Shown: piece by piece, positions 17,148 through 27,043 of the stretch
Layout: each line of letters starts with the position of its first letter
Position numbering within the stretch: position 1 is the stretch's first letter
Assembly (NCBI RefSeq): GCF_002964705.1
Contig: NZ_PQCD01000049.1
Span: forward strand, 452,323 to 516,322
Direction of reading: 5' to 3'
Source: Pseudoalteromonas sp. T1lg75
Lineage (GTDB): Bacteria > Pseudomonadota > Gammaproteobacteria > Enterobacterales > Alteromonadaceae
DNA length: 64,000 bases
Notes under the pieces: model-generated
What the model was told of the DNA's origin: nothing
Database searches by the model: none
Seen by the model: the letters and a program-made list of their open reading frames with translations, nothing else
Position numbers and translations under genes: made by a program

Positions 17148-19778
17148 CTAGGCGGTTGTTGCCTCGTTGTCGGCGTTTAGTTTCTTCCTAAGTGCTTGAT
17201 GGATTTTAACTTGTTCTTCATCCGTCAAGGCCTTGTAGTCGTTGTTAGAAACGACGAAAAAGTCTTCTGCGCGCTCGCCCACCGTGGTGATGCGTGCGGC
17301 ATGAATATGTAATTGGTGGCGCTGAAATACCTGGGCTATTTTGGTCAATAACCCGGGAATATCCACCGCCTGAATTTCGATTAAGCTGCGATCCGCATGG
17401 GCATGAGGACGCAATATCACCTTGGGCTTAATGTTAAAGTCTTTAAAGCGCTGTGAGCGGCTCTTCTTAATGCGGATCTTCTTCTTGGGATCGAGCATAA
17501 AGAGCTCCAGAGCGCGCTTAATACCATTACCACGTCCTTTGGTTAATGGCTCGCCGTTGACCTCTAAAATCACAAAACTGAAAATTACATAGCCGTCTTT
17601 GGTGGTCATCACCTGGGCATGCTGTATTTGCGCCTTTTTTGAGCCAATGACGCTCACCAGACGGGCAAATAAACTGGCGCTATAGGGGCTATAAGCAAAG
17701 ACCTGGGTGCCGCCGTGCATAGGCTCGGGGGACACGGTAACACTAGGCTGAGATAGGTCTTCAGCGTTTAGTAAGTGCTCACAATGCCAGGAAATCTGCT
17801 GTTCACTAAAGGCGGTAAAATAATTCGCCTTAAAGCGGCTCCACAGCAGATCAATTTGTCCCTCATCATAACCAAGGTTGATTAACCTTTGCTTAGCTTG
17901 ATGTTTTTTATCGCGAATTTGGTCGCGCATATCCATGGGGTTTTCCAGCCCTAAACGCAGGGCTCGCTGGGTGTGCAGATAGAGCTCCCGCAGCAGGGTG
18001 TTCTTCCAATCGTTCCACAGATTGTCATTGGTCGCCCGGATATCCGCCACGGTGAGACAGTAGAGGTAGTCGAGTTGGCGCTCATTTTTAACCTTGCCGG
18101 CAAATTCGTTGATTACGTCCGGATCGTTGATGTCTTTGCGCTGTGCCGTGACCGACATCAGCAGGTGATTCTCGACCAGCCAGGCGATCAGCTTGCCATC
18201 GGAAGTGGGCAACTGATGTAAGCGTGCAAAGGCAATGGCGTCAACGGCACCAAGTTCGGAGTGATCGCCTCCGCGTCCTTTGGCGATATCATGGAAAATT
18301 GCCGCTAAATATAAGAGCTCGGGTTTGTCCATGCGGGTGACGATTTCACTGCAGATAGGGAAGTCGCTGACGCGAGTTTTATCACCATACTGATAGATAT
18401 TGTTGATCAGCTTATGGGTGTGCTCGTCCACGGTATAGGCGTGAAACAAGTCAAACTGCATCTGCCCGAAAATATTTCGCCATTGCGGCAAATAGGCCGC
18501 CAAAATGCCGTGTTTATGCATCAGGGTAAACGCCCGTCCCATGCCGTTGGGATGTTTCACCAAGCGCATAAAGGCTTCGCGGCAACCGGCATAGTCTTGC
18601 AAATCACCGAGTAAGCGCCGACGCACCTGACGCATGGTGCGTATGGTGCTCGGATAAATATGGGTGATTTCTGGGTGGTCGGCAATGTGCTCGAATAGCG
18701 CCAGAAGTTGATCGCGGCGGAAAAACACCGACGGATTCTTGACCCGAATTTGATGACCTATGCGCTCAAAGTTGCGGTCGAGTTCGACCACCGGGAGTTG
18801 GCGTTGATCCGGCAAAATGCTTTGTTCAAAATAGGCCAGCAGCATTTGGTTTAGCTCGCGTACCCGGCTCATGATGCGGAACAGGCGTTTCATCATCCGC
18901 TCAACTGAGGCCTTGCCATCGCTACCAAAACCTAAAATTTCGGCGGCCTGAGGCTGATGATCGAAGAGTAGACGGTTTTCGTTGCGCCCGGCGGCCAAAT
19001 GCAAGGCAAAGCGAATATTCCAAAGGTTCTCTAAACATTCCAGCAACTCTTGGTATTCCTCGTGGGTGAGGTAGCCATGGTTGATGAGCTCCTCTAGGGC
19101 CTCGGCCTGGAAGTGTTTTTTCGCCACCCAGATAATGGTTTGCAAGTCGCGCAGGCCACCTGGGTTTTCCTTGATATTGGGTTCCAGGTTGTAGGCGGTG
19201 CCATGGCATTTACGATGGCGTAGGTCTTGCTCCTGGCGTTTGGCGATGAAGAAGTCGTCCGAGCCCCAGACCGGCGTTTGCAAAATATGCTCTTTGAGCT
19301 TTTCAAACTCGATATGGTTACCAAAGATAAGGCGACTCTCGAGCAAACTGGTGGCAAAACTCACGTCTTCACGCTTTTGCTCTATCACTTGCTCACGGGT
19401 GCGCACGCTGTGGCCGATCTCAAGGTTGAGATCCCATAACAGGGTAACAAATTGGCCGATTTTTTCGCACAGATCAGGAGCGGGTTCGCTGCGCACCAAA
19501 AGCAAAAAGTCGATGTCGGAATAGGGGTGTAATTCGCCCCGGCCGTAGCCGCCGACGGCGACCAAGGCTAATTCCGGCTCATGAGCCAGATTACAGCTGT
19601 GAAACAGCTTGATCAGCAAACGGTCTATGTATTCGGCGCGGGCGCGGATAAGCGAGCCTACCGGTTGTTTATCAAATTGGTTACCCAGCCATTTGTAAAA
19701 GTATTGGCTACAGGCCTTGTATTCATCCAATTTGCTCGCCTGCTCGAGCAGGTCTTTTAGTTTATTCGGTAGGGCCAC
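17148..19778 (-). CDS. glnD: Bifunctional PII uridylyltransferase/uridylyl-removing enzyme
   Basis: An 876-residue nitrogen sensor that adds or removes UMP on PII according to glutamine level. Domains in order: nucleotidyltransferase with [19 protein letters not shown] (about residues 70-90), a GlnD helical linker ([18 protein letters not shown]), an HD domain with [19 protein letters not shown] (about 490-510), and two C-terminal ACT domains for glutamine binding. The start is GTG after AAGGATAAC. It lies 17 bases after map and 22 before dapD. Confidence 0.97.
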   Translation of the reverse strand: MALPNKLKDLLEQASKLDEYKACSQYFYKWLGNQFDKQPVGSLIRARAEYIDRLLIKLFHSCNLAHEPELALVAVGGYGRGELHPYSDIDFLLLVRSEPAPDLCEKIGQFVTLLWDLNLEIGHSVRTREQVIEQKREDVSFATSLLESRLIFGNHIEFEKLKEHILQTPVWGSDDFFIAKRQEQDLRHRKCHGTAYNLEPNIKENPGGLRDLQTIIWVAKKHFQAEALEELINHGYLTHEEYQELLECLENLWNIRFALHLAAGRNENRLLFDHQPQAAEILGFGSDGKASVERMMKRLFRIMSRVRELNQMLLAYFEQSILPDQRQLPVVELDRNFERIGHQIRVKNPSVFFRRDQLLALFEHIADHPEITHIYPSTIRTMRQVRRRLLGDLQDYAGCREAFMRLVKHPNGMGRAFTLMHKHGILAAYLPQWRNIFGQMQFDLFHAYTVDEHTHKLINNIYQYGDKTRVSDFPICSEIVTRMDKPELLYLAAIFHDIAKGRGGDHSELGAVDAIAFARLHQLPTSDGKLIAWLVENHLLMSVTAQRKDINDPDVINEFAGKVKNERQLDYLYCLTVADIRATNDNLWNDWKNTLLRELYLHTQRALRLGLENPMDMRDQIRDKKHQAKQRLINLGYDEGQIDLLWSRFKANYFTAFSEQQISWHCEHLLNAEDLSQPSVTVSPEPMHGGTQVFAYSPYSASLFARLVSVIGSKKAQIQHAQVMTTKDGYVIFSFVILEVNGEPLTKGRGNGIKRALELFMLDPKKKIRIKKSRSQRFKDFNIKPKVILRPHAHADRSLIEIQAVDIPGLLTKIAQVFQRHQLHIHAARITTVGERAEDFFVVSNNDYKALTDEEQVKIHQALRKKLNADNEATTA

Positions 19779-19795
19779 TTAGTTATCCTTGCTAA

Positions 19796-20584
19796 TTAAC
19801 TGTGCTCGATTACTCGCGGCAGGTCTTCATCGCTGCGCAGCGTCAATACTTCAACGCCGTTGTCGGTAACCAGTAGGGTATGCTCCCACTGCGCCGAAAG
19901 GCTGCGGTCTTTAGTGATAACCGTCCATTCGTCCTTAAGCAACTTACACTGGCGTTTACCGGCGTTAACCATGGGCTCGATGGTTAAACACATGCCCGCT
20001 TTCAAGGTTTCACCTGTGCCCGGACGGCCATAGTGCATCACCTGCGGCTCTTCGTGGAATTCTTTGCCGATACCGTGGCCGCAGTATTCACGTACGATCG
20101 AGTAGCTAAAGCCTTCGGCAAACTTTTGGATAGCGGCGCCGATGTCGCCCAAACGCACGCCAGGCTTGACCATTTTAATGGCCAAATAGAGGCTTTCTTG
20201 AGTCACTTCGCACAGGCGTTTGCCTTGAATCGTCGGCTGGCCGACATGGAACATTTTTGAGGTGTCGCCGTGATAACCGTCTTTGATCACGGTCACATCG
20301 ATATTGATAATATCGCCTTCTTTAAGCGGCTTGTCATTAGGGATACCGTGACAAATAACATGGTTCACCGAGGTACAGATGGACTTAGGGAAGCCGTGGT
20401 AGTTCAGTGGCGCCGGAATCGCATCTTGCTCATTAACGATGTAATTGTGACAAATGGTGTTGAGCTCATCAGTGGTCACCCCAGGTTTTACATACGGGCC
20501 GATCATTTCCAGCACCTCTGCGGCCAAACGGCCAGCGACGCGCATTTTTTCGATTTCTTCCGGGGTTTTGATCACTGCAGTCAT
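19796..20584 (-). CDS. map: Methionine aminopeptidase type I
   Basis: A 262-residue enzyme that removes the initiator methionine from new proteins. Metal ligands and motifs are visible: SVNHVICHGIP, IINIDVTVIKDGYHGDTSKMF (two Asp), EYCGHGIGKEFHEEP (His) and LTIEPMVNAG (Glu), with a last Glu in WEHTLLV. I start at ATG 20584 (MTAVIKTPEEIEKMR), preceded by GGAG. It is the first gene of the operon with glnD and dapD and is divergent from rpsB. Confidence 0.97.
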   Translation of the reverse strand: MTAVIKTPEEIEKMRVAGRLAAEVLEMIGPYVKPGVTTDELNTICHNYIVNEQDAIPAPLNYHGFPKSICTSVNHVICHGIPNDKPLKEGDIINIDVTVIKDGYHGDTSKMFHVGQPTIQGKRLCEVTQESLYLAIKMVKPGVRLGDIGAAIQKFAEGFSYSIVREYCGHGIGKEFHEEPQVMHYGRPGTGETLKAGMCLTIEPMVNAGKRQCKLLKDEWTVITKDRSLSAQWEHTLLVTDNGVEVLTLRSDEDLPRVIEHS

Positions 20585-20641
20585 TGATGCTCCAATTCGG
20601 TTTTTTAAGATGTTTGCTGCGCACAAATAGTGCACAAAAAT

Positions 20642-20670
20642 TTGAGTCTTGGTTGCTAATATGGTATAAA
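20642..20670 (+). promoter_or_regulatory. rpsB promoter with GC-rich discriminator and long leader
   Basis: TTGAGT (20642-20647), 17 bases, TATAAA (20665-20670), then GCGCGCCGTC, the GC-rich discriminator typical of growth-rate- and ppGpp-controlled ribosomal promoters. Transcription from here gives a leader of about 200 bases before rpsB, the size expected for S2 autoregulation. No gene lies in this leader. Confidence 0.65.
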
Positions 20671-20875
20671 GCGCGCCGTCTTTTTACAAATAAAATCACC
20701 GCCGGTAAAAATCATCTTACTGCGAGTGGTTTGTCTGTAACGAAGACATAACCATTTAATATTAACACACACACATATCGACACATACACTTGGGTGCAC
20801 TGAGAAATTATTTCAAGGTGTTGGTGCTATGGGATATGTGGAGGCTTAACCCTAAATTATATAGAGGAAAATACA

Positions 20876-21604
20876 ATGGCAAACGTTTCAATGCGCGACA
20901 TGCTTAAGGCGGGTGTACACTTCGGTCACCAAGCTCGTTACTGGAACCCTAAGATGAAGCCGTTCATCTTCGGTGCGCGTAACAAGGTTCATATCATCAA
21001 CCTTGAGCAGACTGTACCTATGTTCAACGATGCACTTAACTTCTTACAGAACGCTGCATCTAACAAAGGTAAAGTACTTTTCGTTGGTACTAAGCGCGCT
21101 GCAAGCGAAGCAGTAAAAGAAGCGGCAGTTAAATGTGACCAGTTCTACGTAAACCACCGTTGGTTAGGTGGTATGCTTACTAACTGGAAAACTGTTCGCC
21201 AGTCAATCAAGCGTCTTAAAGATCTTGAAACTCAAAGCCAAGACGGTACGTTTGAGAAGCTAACTAAGAAAGAAGCGCTAATGCTTACTCGTGAAATGGC
21301 TAAGCTTGAAAAGAGCCTTGGCGGTATCAAAGATATGGGCGGTCTTCCAGACGCACTATTCGTTATCGATGCTGATCACGAGCACATTGCTATCAAAGAA
21401 GCGAACAACCTGGGCATTCCAGTAGTATCTATCGTTGATACTAACTCTAACCCAGACGGCGTTGACTACATCGTTCCTGGTAACGACGACGCGATCCGTG
21501 CTATCCAGCTTTACACTAACGCAGTTGCTGCTGCCGTTACTGAAGGCCGTGAAAGCAACATCGCCGTTCAAGCTGAAAAAGACGATTTCGTAGCCGCTGA
21601 GTAA
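20876..21604 (+). CDS. rpsB: 30S ribosomal protein S2
   Basis: A 242-residue S2 with full family sequence ([93 protein letters not shown]). It follows GAGGAAAATACA. Heavy use of preferred codons fits high expression. It is followed by tsf as in most Proteobacteria. Confidence 0.99.
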   Translation: MANVSMRDMLKAGVHFGHQARYWNPKMKPFIFGARNKVHIINLEQTVPMFNDALNFLQNAASNKGKVLFVGTKRAASEAVKEAAVKCDQFYVNHRWLGGMLTNWKTVRQSIKRLKDLETQSQDGTFEKLTKKEALMLTREMAKLEKSLGGIKDMGGLPDALFVIDADHEHIAIKEANNLGIPVVSIVDTNSNPDGVDYIVPGNDDAIRAIQLYTNAVAAAVTEGRESNIAVQAEKDDFVAAE

Positions 21605-21621
21605 TCGCGACTCGCTTGTCA

Positions 21622-21654
21622 TCAAGTCTTCATCCTAAAGCGGTGAAGACTTGA
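21622..21654 (+). terminator. Hairpin between rpsB and tsf
   Basis: TCAAGTCTTCA and TGAAGACTTGA form an 11-bp perfect stem with an 11-base loop, followed by TATTCTT. It is a weak terminator or attenuator that could set the rpsB to tsf ratio. Confidence 0.6.
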
Positions 21655-21715
21655 TATTCTTAATTCAAAGTGACGTTTGGTCACTTGCTCTAAACATTGA
21701 TTTGAGGAAACTCCC

Positions 21716-22567
21716 ATGGCTGTAACTGCTGCCCTAGTTAAAGAATTACGCGAGCGCACTGGCGCTGGCATGATGGATTGTAAAAAAGCACTAACTGAAA
21801 CTAACGGTGACATCGATCTAGCGATCGAAAACATGCGTAAGAGCGGTGCTGCTAAAGCTGCTAAAAAAGCGGGTAACATCGCTGCCGAAGGTACAATCCT
21901 TATCAAAGAAGGTAACGGCTTCGCTGCGCTTCTTGAAGTTAACTGTCAGACTGACTTCGTTGCTAAAGATGCAAACTTCCTAGGTTTTGCTAACCAGGTA
22001 CTTGATGCTGCTGTTGAGTCAAAAGCAGACATCGAAGCGCTTCAAGCTCAGTTCGAAGAAACACGTGTTGCTCTAGTTGCTAAAATCGGTGAAAACATCA
22101 ACGTTCGTCGCGTTGAGTACATCGAAGGTGACAAGCTAGCTTCTTACCGTCACGGCGACCGTATCGGTGTAGTTGTAGTTGGTGAAGCCGACGAAGAAAC
22201 TTTGAAGCACGTTGCTATGCACGTTGCTGCGTCTAAGCCTGAGTTCGTAAACCCAGAAGACGTACCTGCTGATGTTGTTGAAAAAGAAAAAGCAGTTCAA
22301 GTAGAAATCGCAATGAACGAAGGCAAGCCAGCTGAAATCGCTGAGAAGATGGTTGTTGGCCGCATGAAGAAGTTCACTGGTGAGATCTCACTTACTGGTC
22401 AAGCTTTCATCATGGAACCTAAGCAAACTGTTGGCGAAATGCTTAAAGAGCGTGGCGCGTCAGTGTCAGCGTTCGTTCGCCTAGAAGTTGGTGAAGGTAT
22501 CGAGAAGAAAGAAGAAGATTTCGCTGCTGAAGTAGCTGCTCAAGTAGCTGCTGCTAAAGGCGAGTAA
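21716..22567 (+). CDS. tsf: Elongation factor Ts
   Basis: A 283-residue guanine-nucleotide exchange factor for EF-Tu. Signatures: [19 protein letters not shown], the core [14 protein letters not shown] (TDFVA contacts EF-Tu), [10 protein letters not shown] and [12 protein letters not shown]. It sits between rpsB and pyrH, transcribed with rpsB. Confidence 0.99.
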   Translation: MAVTAALVKELRERTGAGMMDCKKALTETNGDIDLAIENMRKSGAAKAAKKAGNIAAEGTILIKEGNGFAALLEVNCQTDFVAKDANFLGFANQVLDAAVESKADIEALQAQFEETRVALVAKIGENINVRRVEYIEGDKLASYRHGDRIGVVVVGEADEETLKHVAMHVAASKPEFVNPEDVPADVVEKEKAVQVEIAMNEGKPAEIAEKMVVGRMKKFTGEISLTGQAFIMEPKQTVGEMLKERGASVSAFVRLEVGEGIEKKEEDFAAEVAAQVAAAKGE

Positions 22568-22589
22568 TCCTTTACGCTTTATTAAAGCA

Positions 22590-22694
22590 TGTTGGTGCGA
22601 CCTAGCTATCAGCCCCGTATGTCCTTGTCATTAGCAAGGAAAGCGGCGGCCCGAAGTGAGCAAAAGCCATGATTTGCTTTTGCGTCGACCAACA
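22590..22694 (+). other. Structured RNA candidate between tsf and pyrH
   Basis: A closing stem pairs TGTTGGT+CGAC (22590-22601, one bulged G) with GTCG+ACCAACA (22684-22694). Inside are hairpins CCTTG/CAAGG (22623-22639) and GCAAAAG/CTTTTGC (22660-22683), the latter directly stacked on the closing stem. A terminator follows at once. This could be the structured 3' end of the rpsB-tsf mRNA, a stable RNA released from it, or a pyrH regulatory leader. I do not recognise a known riboswitch consensus. Confidence 0.4.
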
Positions 22695-22705
22695 AAATTA
22701 ATTAG

Positions 22706-22750
22706 AATAACCGCGCTCTTATGTACCCACATAGGCGCGGTTATTTTTTA
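22706..22750 (+). terminator. Terminator after tsf
   Basis: AATAACCGCGC and GCGCGGTTATT form an 11-bp stem, followed by TTTTT, 28 bases before the pyrH start. It separates rpsB-tsf from pyrH. Confidence 0.85.
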
Positions 22751-22778
22751 TCTACAATTCGTTATTGGCCGGGAAAAT

Positions 22779-23525
22779 ATGAATATTAGTCGCAAACCTA
22801 TTTTTAGACGTGTTCTACTTAAACTAAGTGGTGAAGCTTTAATGGGAGATGAGGGCTTCGGCATCGATCCTAAAGTACTCGATCGCATGGCTCAGGAAAT
22901 TAAAGAGCTCGTAGAACTCGACGTAGAAGTGGGTTTAGTTATCGGTGGCGGTAACTTCTTACGTGGTGGCTCCTTGGCCGAAGCGGGCATGAACCGCGTA
23001 GTAGGCGACCACATGGGTATGCTGGCAACCGTAATGAATGGCCTAGCCATGCGTGATGCGTTGCACCGCGCCTTTGTGAATGCGCGTTTAATGTCAGCCA
23101 TTCCGCTAAACGGCGTGTGTGACGCATACAACTGGGCCGAGGCGATCAGTTTATTGAAGTCGGGCCGCGTGGTGATCTTCTCTGCCGGTACCGGTAACCC
23201 GTTCTTTACGACCGACTCAGCGGCCTGTTTACGCGGCATCGAAATTGAAGCTGACACCGTGATTAAAGCCACGAAAGTGGATGGTGTGTTCAGTGATGAC
23301 CCAGTGAAAAACCCTGAAGCCACTCTTTATCGTCATCTTGCCTATAATGAAGTAATTGAAAAAGAACTGAAAGTAATGGACTTAGCCGCCTTTACCTTGG
23401 CGCGCGACCATAAAATGCCAATCAGTGTCTTCAATATGAATAAACCTGGTGCGCTTAAGCGCGTGATCATGGGTGAAGAAGAGGGAACCTTGATTTCTTC
23501 TGAAGCCTCGAGTGAGACAAAATAA
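22779..23525 (+). CDS. pyrH: Uridylate kinase
   Basis: A 248-residue hexameric UMP kinase of the amino-acid-kinase fold. Motifs: [77 protein letters not shown] and [14 protein letters not shown] start at ATG 22779 ([11 protein letters not shown]); upstream in-frame codons lie in the terminator and are not conserved PyrH sequence. It is followed by frr, 13 bases on. Confidence 0.97.
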   Translation: MNISRKPIFRRVLLKLSGEALMGDEGFGIDPKVLDRMAQEIKELVELDVEVGLVIGGGNFLRGGSLAEAGMNRVVGDHMGMLATVMNGLAMRDALHRAFVNARLMSAIPLNGVCDAYNWAEAISLLKSGRVVIFSAGTGNPFFTTDSAACLRGIEIEADTVIKATKVDGVFSDDPVKNPEATLYRHLAYNEVIEKELKVMDLAAFTLARDHKMPISVFNMNKPGALKRVIMGEEEGTLISSEASSETK

Positions 23526-23538
23526 GTAGGATACTAGC

Positions 23539-24096
23539 GTGATAAACGACATTCAAAAAAGTGCGCAAGAGCGCATGCAAAAAAGTGTAGCCGCACTTGG
23601 CAGCCAACTATCTAAAATCCGTACTGGCCGTGCCCACCCAGCATTGCTAGACGGCATCACCGTTTCTTATTACGGTGCCGATACACCGCTGAACCAAGTA
23701 GCGAACGTAACCATCGAAGACTCGCGTACCCTGGCTATCAGCGTATTCGATAAGTCTTTGGCGCAAGCGGTTGAAAAGGCGATCATGACGTCTGATCTGG
23801 GTCTAAACCCAGCATCAGCGGGCACAGTAATTCGTGTTCCTCTTCCGCCACTAACGGAAGAGCGTCGTAAGGACTTAATCAAGATCGTACGTGGTGAAGT
23901 AGAAAGCGGCCGTGTAGCGGTACGTAACATTCGCCGTGACGCGAACAGCGATATCAAAGCACTATTAAAAGATAAAGATATCTCTGAGGACGAAGCACGC
24001 CAAGGCGAAGATGAGATCCAAAAGCTAACAGATAAGTACATCAAAGAAATGGACGCACAACTAAGCGCCAAAGAAGAAGAGTTGATGGAAATCTAA
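23539..24096 (+). CDS. frr: Ribosome recycling factor
   Basis: A 185-residue two-domain factor that splits the post-termination ribosome together with EF-G. Signatures: [57 protein letters not shown] and the C-terminal [15 protein letters not shown] helix. The start codon is GTG at 23539, after TAGGATACTA. Length equals the family norm. Confidence 0.98.
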   Translation: MINDIQKSAQERMQKSVAALGSQLSKIRTGRAHPALLDGITVSYYGADTPLNQVANVTIEDSRTLAISVFDKSLAQAVEKAIMTSDLGLNPASAGTVIRVPLPPLTEERRKDLIKIVRGEVESGRVAVRNIRRDANSDIKALLKDKDISEDEARQGEDEIQKLTDKYIKEMDAQLSAKEEELMEI

Positions 24097-24144
24097 ACGC
24101 TCTAAATTTGAGCAATTTGCTCATAAATTGCCATTAGGTTTGTA

Positions 24145-24178
24145 ACGCCGTCTAGGGTATACTAGGCGGCGTTTTTTT
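24145..24178 (+). terminator. Terminator after frr
   Basis: ACGCCG-T-CTAG and CTAG-G-CGGCGT pair around GGTATA with one mismatch and are followed by seven T. It ends just before uppS, so uppS probably has its own promoter or depends on readthrough. Confidence 0.8.
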
Positions 24179-24196
24179 GTGGATAATTTGAGTTAC

Positions 24197-24964
24197 ATGG
24201 CTTTAGACGCAGAACAAATTTCGCAGCAATTATTGCCCAAACATGTGGCAATTATCATGGATGGTAATGGTCGTTGGGCGCAGGCTCAGGGTCACCCACG
24301 GGTGTACGGTCATAAGAAAGGGGTTGATGCGGTTAGAGAAGCAGTGAAATTTTGCTCTAAGCTGGGCATCGAGTCGTTAACCTTATTTGCCTTTAGCAGT
24401 GAGAACTGGCGACGCCCGGAAGAAGAGGTCACTACGTTGATGGAACTGTTTTTAATGGTTCTTGGCCGCGAGGTGAAAAAGCTGCATAAAAATAACGTTA
24501 AATTATCCATCATTGGCGACCTGGGTCGCTTTTCCGAAAAGCTACAAGAGAAGATAGCTGCAGCACAAGCGCTTACAGCCCAAAATACCGGGCTGCGGCT
24601 GAATATTGCCGCAAATTATGGTGGTCGTTGGGATATCGCCCAGGCCGCTAAAGAGTTAGCGCTTAAGGTATCGGCAGGTGAATTAACAGCGGATGACATT
24701 GACGAGCACTCGCTGGCAAAGCATATTAGTCTAAATGAACAAAGTGAACTGGATTTATTGATACGCACAGGTGGAGACCTGCGCATCAGTAATTTCCTGC
24801 TTTGGCAGGCAGCATATGCTGAGCTTTATTTTACGCCTACGCTATGGCCCGACTTTAACGAGTCGGTCTTTGCAGAGGCCATTGCCTGCTACGTATCGAG
24901 AGAACGTCGGTTCGGATGTACCGGTGAACAAATAAAACAATTACTCTCACACGCTCAGCCCTAA
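24197..24964 (+). CDS. uppS: Undecaprenyl diphosphate synthase
   Basis: A 255-residue cis-prenyltransferase making the C55 carrier lipid for peptidoglycan and O-antigen. Motifs: [14 protein letters not shown] with the catalytic Asp (residue 22), [53 protein letters not shown] and ERRFG. I prefer ATG 24197 to GTG 24179, because the latter directly abuts the terminator T-run and has no ribosome binding site. Confidence 0.95.
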   Translation: MALDAEQISQQLLPKHVAIIMDGNGRWAQAQGHPRVYGHKKGVDAVREAVKFCSKLGIESLTLFAFSSENWRRPEEEVTTLMELFLMVLGREVKKLHKNNVKLSIIGDLGRFSEKLQEKIAAAQALTAQNTGLRLNIAANYGGRWDIAQAAKELALKVSAGELTADDIDEHSLAKHISLNEQSELDLLIRTGGDLRISNFLLWQAAYAELYFTPTLWPDFNESVFAEAIACYVSRERRFGCTGEQIKQLLSHAQP

Positions 24965-24980
24965 GTTGAAGGTATAAGAC

Positions 24981-25847
24981 TTGCTTAAACAACGAATTAT
25001 CACGTCACTGGTGCTGGCGCCACTGGCCCTTGCATTAGTGTTTTTAGCCCCCCTAGATTGGTTTAGTTACTGTGCCGGCGGCATCGTATTATTGGGCGCC
25101 TACGAATGGTCGGCGTTAATGGGTATTTGTAATCGCGCCAAAAGGCTCATTTATGTGGCGTTAGTCGCGGTATTGGTGGCGTTAATGCAGTGGCATTGGC
25201 CGATCACCGCGCTGTGGCAGCAGGGTCAAATGCTGCCGGATATCAATTATGTCTTCACCCTGGCCCTGGCCTGGTGGATTGTGGCCACCATATTGGTGGT
25301 ACGTTACCCTAAATTCAGCGATGCCTGGTCACAGGGCTATTTAATGCGCGGTATTTCCGGGGTATTGACCCTGGCACCATTGTGGCTGGCGCTCTGTGTA
25401 CTGCGCAGCGCAAACTACGATGAGTCGAGCCAGTTTGGCTCCTATTTGATTTTGGCGGTATTAGGCATTGTCTGGTGTGCCGATATCGGCGCCTATTTCA
25501 GCGGTAAAAACTTTGGTAAGCATAAATTGATGCCCAAGGTGAGCCCGAATAAAACCATCGAAGGTTTTGTTGGGGGCCTGCTAAGCGCCGCGATTTTTGT
25601 CTTGGCATTTTGTTATTTTAAAGGGGTAGAGCCTGGCATGTGGGCACCCTATGCCCTGATGGCTGTGATAGTCGCGGCATTCTCTGCGGTCGGCGATTTG
25701 TTGGAAAGCATGTTTAAACGTCAGGCCGGCATGAAGGACAGTGGTAAGTGTTTGCCCGGTCATGGCGGTATTCTGGACCGTATCGACAGCCTCACTGCTG
25801 CAGCGCCTATCTTCGTGGTGTTCTACGCCTGGACCATGACCCTATGA
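24981..25847 (+). CDS. cdsA: Phosphatidate cytidylyltransferase
   Basis: A 288-residue integral membrane enzyme forming CDP-diacylglycerol, the precursor of phospholipids. It has about eight hydrophobic helices and the CdsA signature near the end: KVSPNKTIEGFVGG, GDLLESMFKRQAGMKDSG and GHGGILDRIDSL. The start is TTG at 24981 (MLKQRIITSLVLAP), supported by alignment with the usual MLK-R N-terminus and an upstream GAAGG. Its TGA overlaps the dxr ATG. Confidence 0.95.
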   Translation: MLKQRIITSLVLAPLALALVFLAPLDWFSYCAGGIVLLGAYEWSALMGICNRAKRLIYVALVAVLVALMQWHWPITALWQQGQMLPDINYVFTLALAWWIVATILVVRYPKFSDAWSQGYLMRGISGVLTLAPLWLALCVLRSANYDESSQFGSYLILAVLGIVWCADIGAYFSGKNFGKHKLMPKVSPNKTIEGFVGGLLSAAIFVLAFCYFKGVEPGMWAPYALMAVIVAAFSAVGDLLESMFKRQAGMKDSGKCLPGHGGILDRIDSLTAAAPIFVVFYAWTMTL

Positions 25848-27043
25848 GTAGCAAAAGAGTCACCATTTTAGGCTCTACCGGCTCCATCGGCCAAAGCACC
25901 CTGGACGTGATTGCGCGCAATCCTGAGCAATACTCGGTCTTTGCTCTGGTCGCCGGACGCAATCTAGAGCAAATGGTGAGCGACTGTGTCCGGCATAGGC
26001 CGCGATTTGCGACCCTGTCTTGCCCCGATGCCAACAGGCAACTGGGCGAGCGTCTTAGTTCACTGGGTATCGCTACCCAGGTCGTGGACTATGAGCAGGA
26101 TATGACCATGCTCTGTCAGCACAGCGATGTCGATATGGTGATGTCTGCCATTGTCGGGGCCGCCGGGCTTATTCCTACCTTGTACGCCATCGAAGCGGCC
26201 AAGGTGGTGATGCTGGCGAACAAAGAGTCCCTGGTGATGTCGGGGCAATTATTTATGGACAAGGTACGTCACCACGGCGCTACTTTGTTGCCTATCGACA
26301 GCGAACACAACGCCATCTTCCAATGCATGCCCGAGGCCATTCAGGGTCATCATGATGCTACCTTGGTTAGCCATGGCGTTAGTAAAATTTTACTGACCGG
26401 CTCTGGCGGCCCATTTCGCGAACGAGCCCTGGACACCTTCGCAGACATCACGGTTGCCGAAGCGGTCGCCCATCCCAATTGGTCCATGGGTCAGAAAATT
26501 TCTGTCGACTCGGCGACCATGATGAATAAGGGCCTGGAATTTATCGAAGCCAAATGGTTGTTTAATGCCAGCGCTGACGATATCGAGGTAGTGATCCATC
26601 CGCAGAGTATGATCCATTCCATGGTGCAATACTGCGACGGCTCGGTTTTGGCGCAAATGGGGCAGCCGGATATGCGCACGCCCATCGCCCATGCTTTGGC
26701 GTACCCACAGCGAATTGATGCCGGCGTGGCGCCGTTGGACTTCAGTGCCATGAAAGATTTTAGCTTCCATGCTCCGGATTTTAATCGCTACCCGAACCTG
26801 CGTCTTGCCATAGAGGCTTGTAAAGCGGGGCAGAGTGCGACCACCATAATTAACGCCGCCAACGAAGAGGCGGTGGCGGCATTTTTAGCCGGCCGGATTC
26901 GCTTTACCGACATCTATGCGGTAAATGCAGATACCCTGGCGGCTATGTCGACCCAATACGATGATTGTTTAGAGGGAATTTTGCGGTGCGACGGCGATGC
27001 AAGACGCGTTGCACAGCAGCAAATTAAGAGTAGGGCAAAATAA
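25844..27043 (+). CDS. dxr: 1-deoxy-D-xylulose 5-phosphate reductoisomerase
   Basis: A 399-residue NADPH enzyme, second step of the MEP isoprenoid pathway, which supplies UppS substrate. Motifs: VTILGSTGSIGQSTLDVI (NADPH site), MLANKESLVMSG, LLPIDSEHNAIFQ (metal site), LTGSGGPFRE, HPNWSMGQKISVDSATMMNKGLE and IHPQSMIHSMV. The ATG at 25844 overlaps the cdsA stop as ATGA, which fixes the start. Confidence 0.97.
   Translation: MSSKRVTILGSTGSIGQSTLDVIARNPEQYSVFALVAGRNLEQMVSDCVRHRPRFATLSCPDANRQLGERLSSLGIATQVVDYEQDMTMLCQHSDVDMVMSAIVGAAGLIPTLYAIEAAKVVMLANKESLVMSGQLFMDKVRHHGATLLPIDSEHNAIFQCMPEAIQGHHDATLVSHGVSKILLTGSGGPFRERALDTFADITVAEAVAHPNWSMGQKISVDSATMMNKGLEFIEAKWLFNASADDIEVVIHPQSMIHSMVQYCDGSVLAQMGQPDMRTPIAHALAYPQRIDAGVAPLDFSAMKDFSFHAPDFNRYPNLRLAIEACKAGQSATTIINAANEEAVAAFLAGRIRFTDIYAVNADTLAAMSTQYDDCLEGILRCDGDARRVAQQQIKSRAK

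Noticed and set aside
22590..22694. Known riboswitch between tsf and pyrH
   Set aside because: I find no consensus of the common riboswitch classes that I can recall; only the generic fold is supported.
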